Positions 15,844-24,558 of a stretch of 64,000 nucleotides of DNA are shown one piece after another. The stretch covers positions 12,270 to 76,269 of the forward strand of contig CAYYXR010000008.1 in the NCBI GenBank assembly GCA_964475755.1, in the 5' to 3' direction. This DNA is from UBA11612 sp964475755. Lineage in GTDB: Bacteria; Pseudomonadota; Alphaproteobacteria; Rhodospirillales; Rhodospirillaceae. The notes under the pieces are model-generated. The model did not search any database, was not told the DNA's origin, and saw only the letters and a program-made list of their open reading frames with translations. The translations under genes were made by a program, and so were the position numbers. Numbering within the stretch: the first letter of the stretch is position 1; every line of letters begins with the position of its first letter.

Positions 15844-17340
15844 TCAATGGTCTAAGAACCCCGTCGCCTTTTGGCGGCGACGCTGGACCGAAGAGGGAAT
15901 ATTTAGAGAATCCCGGTACTTGGCCACCGTCCGGCGGGCCACTTCTATGCCGTTGGCACGTAACATCTCAACGATTTTGTCGTCGGAGAGAATTTCCGTC
16001 GCGCTTTCGCCGTCGATTAGAGATTTTATGCGGTATCTTACCGCCTCGGCAGAGTGCGCACCTTCCCCGCTTGCAGACGGAAGCGACTGCGTAAAGAAAT
16101 ATTTCAGTTCAAATATTCCGCGTGGGGTCGAAATGTATTTGTTCGTTGTTACACGGCTGACGGTGCTTTCATGCATTTCGATCGCATCCGCAACATTTCG
16201 CAATATGAGTGGCTTGAGGTGGGTAATGCCGTGGCGAAAAAACATGTCCTGCTGCTTCACGAGTTCAATGGCCACCTTCAGAATTGTCTCAGCGCGCTGA
16301 TGCAAAGCCTTCACAAGCCAATTGGCCGACTGAAGGCGCTCGGACAGAAACGCTTTCTCTTCCTTTTTTGCGGCCGACCGCGTGATAGTTGCGACATAAC
16401 TTTGATTTACGAGCACCCGCGGCAACGTCTCATGATTGAGCTCCACGCGCCATGTCCCATCAGATCTGGCGGTCATGACAACATCCGGTAGAACCGCTTC
16501 ATTGACGGACTTCTCAAATTGCAAAGCCGGTTTGGGATTGAGTGCGCGCACCTCGGAAATCATGTCGCGCAGATCGTCCATTGAGACGCCACATACCTCC
16601 CTTAATTTATTGAGATCTCGGTTTGCTAGAAGTTCGATATTGGCAATGAATGCAGCCATCGCCGGATCAAATCGATTTAAATCTTCCAACTGCAGTCTCA
16701 GGCATTCTTTTAGATCGCGCGCGAATATCCCCGAAGGATCAAATCCCTGTAAAACGCCTAATATACGCGCAACCTCCGCCGCCTCCGCGCCAAGTTGGGA
16801 TGCGGCCTCCTCGACATCAATCGGCAGATAACCGCTCTCGTCCAACTGGTCGATCAGCCAATTGCCGACAAACCTGTCAGCGGGGTCAAGCAGCGCTAAA
16901 TTCAGCTGTTGAATCAGGTGGCTTCGAAGATCGGGTGTGTCTGCAAGAGTTTGCTCCAGGCCAGGCAAATCATCGTCGTATCCTCCAGAACCCCAAAGAT
17001 TCGTATCTGTTGTGCCGGCGTCCTGGTCAGCGCCCAGTGAGGTATCATCTTCAACAATACCCCTATCTATCTGCACCGGCGCTTCGTCTTGGCCGTCAAC
17101 CGTATCGATAAGGGATGTTTCGCCATCGCTTCGCTCGTCAGCATTGCCGGCGCTTTCCGTCAATGCACTACCGTCTCCGCTTTCATCTACCTCGAGCAAC
17201 GGATTTGACTGTAATTCCTGCTCAACATAGGCCGTAAGTTCGACAGATGAGAGCTGAAGGAGCTTAATCGCCTGCTGAAGTTGCGGCGTTATGACGAGAC
17301 TTTGAGATTGCCTTAGATCGAGCCGGGGTGAGAGCGCCAT
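15844..17340 (-). CDS. rpoN: RNA polymerase sigma-54 factor
   Basis: Sigma factor for -24/-12 promoters that need AAA+ activators. Region I at the N-terminus (SQSLVITPQLQQAIKLLQLS) is canonical and is followed by the acidic, Gly/Asp-rich region II (about 55-135). The core-binding region, the helix-turn-helix and the C-terminal RpoN box ARRTVAKYR (about residue 475) are all present. The 498 residues are full length. AAGGA lies six bases before the ATG. It follows lptB after 21 bases in the conserved lptCAB-rpoN order. Confidence 0.96.
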   Translation of the reverse strand: MALSPRLDLRQSQSLVITPQLQQAIKLLQLSSVELTAYVEQELQSNPLLEVDESGDGSALTESAGNADERSDGETSLIDTVDGQDEAPVQIDRGIVEDDTSLGADQDAGTTDTNLWGSGGYDDDLPGLEQTLADTPDLRSHLIQQLNLALLDPADRFVGNWLIDQLDESGYLPIDVEEAASQLGAEAAEVARILGVLQGFDPSGIFARDLKECLRLQLEDLNRFDPAMAAFIANIELLANRDLNKLREVCGVSMDDLRDMISEVRALNPKPALQFEKSVNEAVLPDVVMTARSDGTWRVELNHETLPRVLVNQSYVATITRSAAKKEEKAFLSERLQSANWLVKALHQRAETILKVAIELVKQQDMFFRHGITHLKPLILRNVADAIEMHESTVSRVTTNKYISTPRGIFELKYFFTQSLPSASGEGAHSAEAVRYRIKSLIDGESATEILSDDKIVEMLRANGIEVARRTVAKYRDSLNIPSSVQRRRQKATGFLDH

Positions 17341-17361
17341 GGTCAGTCCTTCACCATGCCA

Positions 17362-18150
17362 CTACAGACTAAAGCGTTCCCCCAAGTATACGCGGCGCAC
17401 GCCCTCGTGCGCGACGATCTCGGAGGGACGGCCTTCCATGAGTACGGTGCCCTCGTGCAATATGTATGCGCGGTCAATGATGTCCAACGTTTCTCTTACG
17501 TTGTGATCGGTGATGAGCACGCCAAGGCCACGGTCTTTGAGGTGAGAGACCATTTCCCGGATTTCCCCGACGGCGATCGGGTCGATGCCGGCGAGCGGTT
17601 CATCCAACAATATAAAACTCGGCCGCGATGCCAGGGCGCGCGCGATTTCGCAGCGTCTGCGCTCGCCGCCTGAAAGCGCCAGCGCCGGGGACTTGCGCAA
17701 ATGATCTATGGAGAACTCGTGCAGCAAGGCGTCGACCAGCTCGTCTTGTGCTGCTTTTTCTGTCTCTACAATCTCCGCAACGGCGCGGATATTTCCTTCG
17801 ACGCTCATACCTCTGAAAATCGATGCTTCCTGCGGAAGGTACCCGATGCCTAAGCGGGCGCGCCGGTACATCGGCAACGCCGTGATGTCCTCGCCGTCCA
17901 GATAGATACGTCCGCGGTCGGGGCTAATAAGGCCGGTCACACAATAAAAAGAGGTAGTTTTGCCCGCACCGTTTGGACCAAGGAGCCCAACAGCTTCTCC
18001 ACGTTGAACGGACAGATTAACATCACGCAGAACGGGCCGGCCTTTGAAAGTCTTTTCCAATCCGCGCACGACGAGACCCTTTGACGGCACCTGCGCGCCA
18101 GCGGAACCATTGCTTGAACCTTGAAGCTTGTCGATCGTATCAGACGCCAT
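17362..18150 (-). CDS. lptB: LPS export ABC transporter ATP-binding protein LptB
   Basis: ATPase driving LPS extraction by LptFG. All ABC motifs are present: Walker A GPNGAGKTT, signature LSGGERRR, Walker B FILLDEPLAGIDP and switch histidine in LITDHNV. The 262 residues include an N-terminal extension of about 25 residues before the ATPase domain, longer than E. coli LptB. GGAGA precedes the ATG by nine bases. It sits between lptA and rpoN on the minus strand; its membrane partners LptF and LptG are encoded at 523-2881. Confidence 0.95.
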   Translation of the reverse strand: MASDTIDKLQGSSNGSAGAQVPSKGLVVRGLEKTFKGRPVLRDVNLSVQRGEAVGLLGPNGAGKTTSFYCVTGLISPDRGRIYLDGEDITALPMYRRARLGIGYLPQEASIFRGMSVEGNIRAVAEIVETEKAAQDELVDALLHEFSIDHLRKSPALALSGGERRRCEIARALASRPSFILLDEPLAGIDPIAVGEIREMVSHLKDRGLGVLITDHNVRETLDIIDRAYILHEGTVLMEGRPSEIVAHEGVRRVYLGERFSL

Positions 18151-18171
18151 TCCCGCGATTTCTCCAGATAC

Positions 18172-19107
18172 TTAGTCTTGAGCCGCTGGTGCTGCCCCGG
18201 CATCCGGTTCAACAGCAATTCCAGCCGCAGGTTCGGTGTTCGGCGCAATCAACGCTCTCACGCGCGCGTCTTCCCGGGGGGCTTGCATTCTAGCCTCGGC
18301 GGCACTGCCAAAAAGACGGCTGGTGCCGCCTTTGACATTCACAACGGCAAATCCGCCGCCGGCCTGATTATTGTTCTGTGTGATTTTAACCGATCCATCC
18401 AATGTGGCGATACCGCTTTCTATATTGTAGCTGCCCCGGCTGCCCTGCACAGTTTCCTTTTCTGTTTCCATGCGGACATTTCCGAATGCTTGCAGGAACA
18501 CGATATCTGCCTTGCTTCGTCCCGCACTTTGTACATTTGCACCGCCCTCGGATTGACGGAAAAAAGCAATCAACTTATCGCCCGACAACCTTCTCTGTTC
18601 GGCATCCTCTGCAACGGCTGAGCCTTCTGCGACCGCCACCTTTTCGTTGGACCAGTATTGGAGCGCGCGCTTCGCGGCAACGGAGCCATCCTCCGTCGTC
18701 AATTTGACCGCGCTGCCTTCCAGGACAAGCACAGCGTTGTCGAAATCGTAGACGGCGGCATCGCCGGTGGCGGTTTCCGTATCCGACTTCATCGTCACGT
18801 TTCCGCTGGCATAAACGCGGTAGAGTTCATTGCTTCCGTCTGAAAGCGTACGATAGTCGGCGGTAAGTTCGTCACCCGCGACACTGACTTCGCCCTGAAC
18901 GGCGACCGCATTCCCTCGCGCAATAAACCGCCTATTCTCCTGCTGCCACTCAATTCCGCCTTGTGCATTTACCTGGATCGGGTCCTCGGAGTTCTTTGCA
19001 TCAAACACCAAGGACTGCGCATGTGCAGCACCGCTGAGCACAATTGTCCAGACAACAGCCCAAGCGGCTCCACGCGCCAAAGATGATAAAGCGCTCAATG
19101 GCCTCAT
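18172..19107 (-). CDS. lptA: LPS transport periplasmic protein LptA (OstA-like)
   Basis: Periplasmic bridge protein carrying LPS from LptC to the outer-membrane LptD. The signal peptide ends near GAAHAQS (about residues 26-31). Repeating beta-strand segments of the OstA fold follow, for example IEWQQENRRFIARGNAVA and TMKSDTETATGDAAVYD. At 311 residues it is longer than E. coli LptA (185), with an extra OstA-type stretch and an Ala/Pro-rich tail; longer LptA proteins are usual in alphaproteobacteria. It overlaps lptC by four bases (ATGA), indicating translational coupling. Confidence 0.9.
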   Translation of the reverse strand: MRPLSALSSLARGAAWAVVWTIVLSGAAHAQSLVFDAKNSEDPIQVNAQGGIEWQQENRRFIARGNAVAVQGEVSVAGDELTADYRTLSDGSNELYRVYASGNVTMKSDTETATGDAAVYDFDNAVLVLEGSAVKLTTEDGSVAAKRALQYWSNEKVAVAEGSAVAEDAEQRRLSGDKLIAFFRQSEGGANVQSAGRSKADIVFLQAFGNVRMETEKETVQGSRGSYNIESGIATLDGSVKITQNNNQAGGGFAVVNVKGGTSRLFGSAAEARMQAPREDARVRALIAPNTEPAAGIAVEPDAGAAPAAQD

Positions 19108-19868
19108 TCCGCGTCTCCTGACCGCACACCTGATGCGCCGTTTACATCCGCGCTCGACCCATCTGCTGTTTGACCTGAATTGAGGATAAGTTCCGCCGGA
19201 CCTTTGAACGTCACGATTTTACCCTTTTCCGACATCGAGAACCCGCTGGCCTGCATCGTTCCAAACGGGCCCTGGCTGGAAACCGGTTCATCGCCGGACG
19301 CTTCACCTTTTTCAAGGTCTATATGCGCTGAAAGGGTGTGGAACTCGTTTCCTTGATCCTGATACAGGGAAACGTTCCCGCTAAGGTCAAGAAGTTGCTC
19401 ATCTCGATTGTAGATGCCCTGACTGGCCGAGATCGAAAGCCACGTCCCATCGGTCAGGCTGATATCCGCCTGCGGGCCAACAAGATCAACCGATGGATCA
19501 TCGTTGGGACGTTCACGCACATTCGAGGCTGTCACTGAAAACGGCTGACCTTTATCGTCGGTGCCGTAATATCTGGCGTTTGTCATATTCAGTGTGTCAG
19601 CCGTGGTCTCCTCCAGAAGATTAATGCCGATACGAAAACGGTCGTCTTGTCCGCGAAACATCGGCAGGACCACGATTAAGAAAAGCAAAAAGCCGGCGGC
19701 AGACGGCAGCAGAATTTTCATCCAGCCGACAAATCGGCTGTATTGCGCAACCGAATGCGCGACGGATGTTGAGCGCGGTTGCCAAAGTGCGGAGCGCTTC
19801 CCATCCACGGCCAGTGCGTGTTGAGAGGCCTGCGAGGCAAGCGCTGAGTCCGAGCCGGGCGCATTCAT
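19104..19868 (-). CDS. lptC: LPS export protein LptC
   Basis: Bitopic inner-membrane protein passing LPS from LptFG to LptA. After a cytoplasmic N-terminus of about 50 residues there is one membrane helix (ILLPSAAGFLLFLIVVLPM), then a periplasmic OstA/LptC beta domain (DNLIDLS-like segments, SASQGIYNRDEQLLDLSG) to about residue 230. The 254 residues are typical of alphaproteobacteria. It begins two bases after kdsD ends and overlaps lptA, so kdsD-lptC-lptA-lptB form one operon linking Kdo precursor supply to LPS transport. Confidence 0.92.
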   Translation of the reverse strand: MNAPGSDSALASQASQHALAVDGKRSALWQPRSTSVAHSVAQYSRFVGWMKILLPSAAGFLLFLIVVLPMFRGQDDRFRIGINLLEETTADTLNMTNARYYGTDDKGQPFSVTASNVRERPNDDPSVDLVGPQADISLTDGTWLSISASQGIYNRDEQLLDLSGNVSLYQDQGNEFHTLSAHIDLEKGEASGDEPVSSQGPFGTMQASGFSMSEKGKIVTFKGPAELILNSGQTADGSSADVNGASGVRSGDAE

Positions 19869-19870
19869 GA

Positions 19871-20875
19871 TTAAACCGCTCCGGCCCGCAACACGTCATG
19901 CATCCTCAAGATGCCGACAGGTTTATCGTTATCGACGACAAACACACTGGTCACCTTCCACTCGTTCATGCGCCGTAATGCTTCAGCTGCAAGGATGTTG
20001 CCGCTGGTGGTTTTCGGCCCCTTTGTCATGACATCTGAGGCGACCTTTTCGAACAGGCCGTCGGCCATATGCCGGCGTAAATCGCCATCTGTCACGATAC
20101 CCACCAAAGTGCCGTCTTCGCCCACAACGCCGGCAACGCCAAATGTCTTATTGGTCATGGTGAGCACAACGTCGGTCATGGGCACGCCGGGCTGCACAAG
20201 TGGCAGTTCATCACCGACGTGCATAAGGTCTTCAACTTTGTAGAGTTTTCTACCGAGCTGTCCGCCCGGATGGAACACTTTGAAGTCTTCAGCAGTAAAT
20301 CCCCGTTTTTCGAGAAGCGCGACCGCAACGGCATCGCCCAGCGCCATCATCAATGTGGTGGAGGTTGTCGGCGCCAATCCAAGTGGACACGCTTCGCCGA
20401 CTTCAGGAAGCAGCAAAACGGTATCTGCGGCATTCGCAAGGCTTGAGTTTTCCCGGCTGGTAATGGCAACCAGCGGAATGCCATATCTGCGGGTATAAGA
20501 AATGAGATCGGCGAGCTCGGGTGTTTCTCCCGAATTAGATATCGCCAACACCGCGTCACTGGGTGCGATCATGCCGAGATCGCCATGACTGGCTTCCGCG
20601 GCGTGCACAAAAAATGAGGGCGTCCCGGTTGAGGCTAATGTTGCCGCAATTTTGCGGCCAACGTGGCCGCTCTTTCCCATACCGGATACGATAACGCGCC
20701 CCTCAACGGCGGCGAGCACACCGAGGCTTTTCTCAAACTGTTCCCCTAAGGACGACAAGAGAGCATCCAGCCCGGATTGCGCATGCTCAAGAACGCGGCG
20801 CGCGGAGGCAAGATCGGCCGAGGACGGAGTACCCGTACTAGGAGGTCTTTCAGGGGCTGATTTCAAACTGGTCAT
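19871..20875 (-). CDS. kdsD: D-arabinose 5-phosphate isomerase KdsD (KpsF/GutQ family)
   Basis: Cytoplasmic isomerase turning ribulose 5-phosphate into arabinose 5-phosphate, the first step toward Kdo for the LPS core. It has an N-terminal SIS sugar-isomerase domain (about 40-175: GMGKSGHVGRKIAATLAST and AISNSGETPEL) and two C-terminal CBS motifs (about 210-335), the standard order. The start is the ATG of MTSLKSAPE; the ribosome site is weak. First gene of the kdsD-lptCAB-rpoN block, preceded by a 287-base gap that probably holds the promoter. Confidence 0.94.
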   Translation of the reverse strand: MTSLKSAPERPPSTGTPSSADLASARRVLEHAQSGLDALLSSLGEQFEKSLGVLAAVEGRVIVSGMGKSGHVGRKIAATLASTGTPSFFVHAAEASHGDLGMIAPSDAVLAISNSGETPELADLISYTRRYGIPLVAITSRENSSLANAADTVLLLPEVGEACPLGLAPTTSTTLMMALGDAVAVALLEKRGFTAEDFKVFHPGGQLGRKLYKVEDLMHVGDELPLVQPGVPMTDVVLTMTNKTFGVAGVVGEDGTLVGIVTDGDLRRHMADGLFEKVASDVMTKGPKTTSGNILAAEALRRMNEWKVTSVFVVDNDKPVGILRMHDVLRAGAV

Positions 20876-21031
20876 CAATCACGCACTGCCTGCAGTCGAA
20901 TTCGACCCGGCACCGTGCCGCGTCTAGTCGTATTACCGTTCATGTGGGCTACAACAGCGCCGCTGTCAAAGGCGGCGTGTGCTCTCACCCAAGGCATGAC
21001 CGGGTCTAGTGAATACCGATGGCCACCCAAA

Positions 21032-21047
21032 GGTGTTGCACAACACC
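21032..21047. repeat. Inverted repeat upstream of kdsD
   Basis: GGTGTTG, CA, CAACACC: a perfect 7-bp inverted repeat in the 287-base gap between rnd and kdsD, about 160 bases before the kdsD start. It may be an operator or a small hairpin. I see nothing else distinct in this gap. Confidence 0.4.
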
Positions 21048-21162
21048 CGTAAAGTATTGCCGGAGGTCCAAGCCGGGTCAACACGCTCCACCCTGTTACG
21101 GTCCGAGTATCCGGCTAAATTCTTTATAAATCGCAAATGGTTAGTGTTGCTGCGGCGGCGCG

Positions 21163-21771
21163 TCAGTGCGCAAAAATGTCCTCGTCCGCCCATCCGGCGA
21201 CGTCGAGCGCGGCCCGGTCCGGGAGAAACCCCAGGCACGCCTCGAGCAGGTCCTTACGGCCTTCCCGCTCCACCAGAGTGTTCATGATATCTCTGAGCTT
21301 ATGCAAATACAGCACGTCGGCGGCCGCATACTCCATTTGCTCTTTGGTGAGTCCTTCGGCCCCCCAGTCGGAAGTCTGCTGCTGCTTGGAAATCTCAACG
21401 CCGAGCAAGTCGCGGCACAGGTCTTTCAACCCATGTTTATCTGTATTGGTTCGCACAAGACGCGAAGCGGTTCGCGTGCAATAGACTGGCGCACACCGCA
21501 CACCGAGATGGCGCTGTATCATCGCCAAATCAAAACGCGCGAAGTGAAAAATCTTTTCAATCTTTTGATCGGCCAGAATCTCCGCGAGATTAGATGCAGG
21601 CACGCCGGAAATAATCTGAACCAAATGCGCATCACCGTCACCGGCGGACAACTGCACCACACACAATCGGTCGCGATGCAGACGCAGACCCGTCGTTTCG
21701 GTATCGACAGCAATGCTGTCTTTGAATTTTATGCCGGCGGGCAAATCGCCTTTGTGTAAATGATTGGTCAA
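21163..21771 (-). CDS. rnd: Ribonuclease D-type 3'-5' exonuclease
   Basis: DEDDy exonuclease for RNA 3' end trimming. The metal-binding residues appear in order: Asp and Glu in VDTETTGL, Asp in FARFDLAMIQ, and the Tyr-x3-Asp pair in YAAADVLYLHKL. At 202 residues it holds only the exonuclease domain, without the HRDC domains of E. coli RNase D, the short form common in alphaproteobacteria. The start is TTG with GGGA seven bases upstream. It stands upstream of kdsD in the same direction, a conserved order in this class. Confidence 0.88.
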   Translation of the reverse strand: MTNHLHKGDLPAGIKFKDSIAVDTETTGLRLHRDRLCVVQLSAGDGDAHLVQIISGVPASNLAEILADQKIEKIFHFARFDLAMIQRHLGVRCAPVYCTRTASRLVRTNTDKHGLKDLCRDLLGVEISKQQQTSDWGAEGLTKEQMEYAAADVLYLHKLRDIMNTLVEREGRKDLLEACLGFLPDRAALDVAGWADEDIFAH

Positions 21772-21838
21772 CTCAAATTCCCAATTATCTCAACCACGAA
21801 CTTTGAATCCCGTTGATCCGGGCCGTGGTTCAACAAAG

Positions 21839-21925
<87 letters not shown>

Positions 21926-22211
21926 GTCTATCTCGAGTGACTCTGCGTGCACCGATGGAGCACTTCAGCACCCGAGAGCACCAATCTTTGTCGGGGCCCC
22001 GCAGAAAATCAAGGCGGGGTCCATGAACAGGGCGAGACGGATACAGCGCTCATTGGGGGTTGTCAATGCAAGGCGATACAAGGGTTTCATGCTATTGGAC
22101 CACTCTGCTTGAACATGCGCTCAAGCCGGCACAAATTGCTGATATATTGTCAGGCTCACTGTTCTATGCCACTGAAAGGCCGAGAATCACGCCATCCATC
22201 GGATAAGGCTC

Positions 22212-23246
22212 ATGGATCAAAAACGGGAAAAACTGGTTACAATTTTCGGCGGCTCCGGATTTATCGGACGGCATCTTGTGCGCCACTTGGCAGCCCAAGG
22301 ATACCGCGTCAGGGTGGCGGTACGGGACACCGGAAAAGCGGCGTTCCTGAAGGTTGCTGGCCGGGTTGGCCAGATATCGTTTGTTCCAGCGTCGGTTACG
22401 AACGAAGCCAGCGTAAAGGCGGCTGTCGAGGGCGCGGATGCCGTGGTGAACCTCGTAGGCATTCTCTTCGAACGCAGAAAACGTACCTTTAGGGCCATTC
22501 ATGAGGACGGCGCGGCGAACGTCGCCAAAGCCGCCAAGGCCGCAGGCGCAAAACATCTGGTGCAATTGTCCGCTCTTGGCGCCGGCGACGGATCGCCGTC
22601 CAGTTACGCGCGGAGCAAGGCTGCGGGCGAAAAAGCCGTCAAAGAGGCGTTCCCTGGCGCGACCATTCTCAGGCCAAGCGTGGTGTTTGGTCCCGAAGAC
22701 GGCTTCTTCAACCTCTTCGGGCGTCTGGCCCAACTTCTGCCGGCGGTGCCCTATTTCACCGATGTAAATCCTCAGGACGAAGGCGGCGGCGGGCCCTGCT
22801 TTCAACCGGTTTATGTGGGTGACGTGGTTGAGGCAATTGCAGCAGCCCTTGCCGGTGAAAAGTACTCCGGCCATGCGTACGAACTGGTCGGGCCGCGCGT
22901 TTACGACATGCGGGAGATCGTGCAGATCGCGAGCAAAGAATCCGGGCGAAACCGCCACGTAATTGGCGTGCCCTTTGTGCTCGTTAACATTGGTGCACAT
23001 CTATCACACGCGCTGCATAAATTCCGCGACACCGTTCTGCCGTTTATTCCCTTTTGGGCGCCATTCATCACACCGGACCAGGTTATTCAGCTCAAGCAGG
23101 GCAATGTCGGCGCCGGTGCGCCCGGCCTCGAGGTATTTGGCATAGTACCGACTGCGGTTGAGGCCATAGTCCCCACGTATTTGCGCAGATATGGATCGCT
23201 GCAGCAGACCAAACGCCTGCGCCTCAAACCGCGGGGCGGTGACTAG
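22212..23246 (+). CDS. NDUFA9-like NAD(P)-binding protein (complex I-associated family)
   Basis: Atypical short-chain dehydrogenase of 344 residues with the Rossmann motif FGGSGFIGRHL near the N-terminus. The YARSK pair stands where the catalytic Tyr-x3-Lys would be. Its closest relatives are the bacterial counterparts of mitochondrial complex I subunit NDUFA9, typical of alphaproteobacteria; their function in bacteria is not settled, though roles in respiratory complex assembly or quinone metabolism have been suggested. AAGG stands just upstream of the ATG. It is convergent with the UppP homologue, 19 bases apart. Confidence 0.85.
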   Translation: MDQKREKLVTIFGGSGFIGRHLVRHLAAQGYRVRVAVRDTGKAAFLKVAGRVGQISFVPASVTNEASVKAAVEGADAVVNLVGILFERRKRTFRAIHEDGAANVAKAAKAAGAKHLVQLSALGAGDGSPSSYARSKAAGEKAVKEAFPGATILRPSVVFGPEDGFFNLFGRLAQLLPAVPYFTDVNPQDEGGGGPCFQPVYVGDVVEAIAAALAGEKYSGHAYELVGPRVYDMREIVQIASKESGRNRHVIGVPFVLVNIGAHLSHALHKFRDTVLPFIPFWAPFITPDQVIQLKQGNVGAGAPGLEVFGIVPTAVEAIVPTYLRRYGSLQQTKRLRLKPRGGD

Positions 23247-23265
23247 AGATCCAGCCGAGGTCGCG

Positions 23266-24081
23266 TCAAAAGGATGTTGGCAGCCATCCATAAGCGATGG
23301 CCAGGATGCCGGCGCCAATTACAAAGCGATACACGATAAACGGCAGATAACTGGACCGGCGCAGCCACGACATCATCGCGAACAGCGCAATCAACGCCCC
23401 GATAAAGCCGACGACAGAACCGACTATTTCTGAACCGGTTATCGAAATCGGCTGGTTGGACGAAATCGATATGCCATCGCGCACGTTGAGAACAATCAAA
23501 GCCGGAATGGCAAGCAACATTGAAATACGCGCCGAAGCGCCGCGCTCGTATCCGAGAAACCGGGCCATGGTAATCGTCACGGCGACGCGGCCCGTGCCTG
23601 GTATGAAAACCGCCACCTGCATTAATCCAATAAGAACCATGTCCAGAAGTGTCGCGTGCTCCATGCGCTTCACGGTCATGCTCAGGTAGTCGAACACAAG
23701 AAGCAGAACCGAGCCTGCCACCGTGGCCCAGCCGATGAGGAGGAATGAGGTCGAATCAAACTGCACGTAAGCGGAAAACAGGAATCCGGCGCCAACGGCT
23801 GGAATCGTCGCGAGAACGATCTGTCCAGCGAGGGTCGCGCCTGCGTCTCTCTTACCTTTGAAAAACCGCATGACGCCCGCCGCCATGTCGGCAAGGTCCT
23901 GCCAAAAGTAGGCCATGATGCCGAGGAGCGCGCCGCTTCTCACGGCAATCACGAAGGCTGTATCCGGCGCGTCCCAACCCGCCGCCCAAGCCACAAGTGC
24001 ATCGTGACCGGAAGGACTAATTGGAAGGATTTCGGCGATTCCCAGTAGGATCGCCTGCACAACAGTTTGTGTCAGCGCCAC
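23266..24081 (-). CDS. Undecaprenyl-diphosphate phosphatase (UppP/BacA) homologue with altered active site
   Basis: Polytopic membrane protein of 271 residues with the BacA fold and about eight helices. Canonical UppP recycles undecaprenyl diphosphate using an (E/Q)-x3-E motif, a serine-rich loop and PG-x-SRS. Here the motifs read LGIAEILPISPSGH and PGTGRVAVT: the second Glu, the His and the Arg remain, but the first Glu is Leu, the residue matching E. coli Ser27 is Pro, and both serines of SRS are lost. It may have another substrate or work by a modified mechanism. GTG start. Confidence 0.75.
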   Translation of the reverse strand: MALTQTVVQAILLGIAEILPISPSGHDALVAWAAGWDAPDTAFVIAVRSGALLGIMAYFWQDLADMAAGVMRFFKGKRDAGATLAGQIVLATIPAVGAGFLFSAYVQFDSTSFLLIGWATVAGSVLLLVFDYLSMTVKRMEHATLLDMVLIGLMQVAVFIPGTGRVAVTITMARFLGYERGASARISMLLAIPALIVLNVRDGISISSNQPISITGSEIVGSVVGFIGALIALFAMMSWLRRSSYLPFIVYRFVIGAGILAIAYGWLPTSF

Positions 24082-24251
24082 TTATTAAGCCTACCCCTAG
24101 CGGTCTGAGACCTTATCGCAGCCGCCATGCATCCGCTAGGGCAGCATTTTTATACATTTAGTAAACATTTGTGTACTAAAATGACCGCACACATTGCCTA
24201 CCGACAGCCCGGGGGTGATTGGCCGTCATGAGGCCCTATTATTTAGGTCAG
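24082..24251. other. Non-coding region upstream of the gltD leader promoter
   Basis: Between the uppP-like gene and the putative gltD promoter. It is AT-richer than its surroundings and contains the inverted repeat listed at 24157-24180. No frame with a ribosome site is seen. Confidence 0.5.
24157..24180. repeat. AT-rich inverted repeat upstream of gltDB
   Basis: TTTAGTA, 10-base spacer, TACTAAA: a perfect 7-bp inverted repeat about 70 bases upstream of a candidate -10 box. It looks like a regulator binding site for gltDB or for divergent uppP, but the regulator is unknown. Confidence 0.45.
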
Positions 24252-24257
24252 TATAAT
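24252..24257 (+). promoter_or_regulatory. Candidate -10 box for gltDB
   Basis: A consensus TATAAT. The hexamer 17 bases upstream, TGAGGC, is a poor -35. If used, transcription would start near 24264 and give a leader of about 295 bases before gltD. Confidence 0.4.
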
Positions 24258-24269
24258 TGACTTATATGG

Positions 24270-24558
24270 CAGATTTCCTTAGGTGAAAGGCACCTAGCCT
24301 GTTACTTTGCGCCCGGCAGAATCGCCGAGAGGCCGATGCTGAGGGACGAAAGCTGAATCACAGCTTTTCCGGCCGGGCACCCGAGAACTCTGGGAGAGAG
24401 CAGAGCTTAAAACGTCGCCGATACGGCGTTTGAGTTAACGGGTCTTCCGACACGACCCGCCGCCGGCGTCGCGGTGGCAAAGGGCGACGTAACGATAAAC
24501 GATAAATGAAGTCCGGGCGTGGCACCGCGGACCGAAAAAAAGACGGGAGGACCCGCAT
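24270..24558 (+). promoter_or_regulatory. Structured 5' leader of gltDB (possible cis-regulatory RNA)
   Basis: A gene-free stretch rich in perfect stems: TAGGTG/CACCTA (24280-24296); an outer stem GCCCGGC/GCCGGGC (24311-24378) enclosing AAAGCTG/CAGCTTT with a 5-base loop (24349-24367); CTCTG/CAGAG (24388-24405); CGCCG/CGGCG (24416-24428); and CGGGTC/GACCCG (24439-24459). The final part before the GGGAGG ribosome site of gltD is purine-rich. It does not match the glycine, SAM-II or glnA riboswitch patterns that I know. It may be a ligand-sensing leader or a protein-binding attenuator for glutamate synthase. Confidence 0.45.

Noticed and set aside
22164..23000. Open frame of 278 codons antisense to the NDUFA9-like gene
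   Set aside because: The plus strand codes for an intact Rossmann protein; the antisense reading has no recognisable motif or ribosome site.
24300..24480. Glycine riboswitch or other known riboswitch in the gltD leader
   Set aside because: I compared from memory the glycine, SAM-II, cobalamin and glnA consensus elements; none of their conserved core sequences is present.
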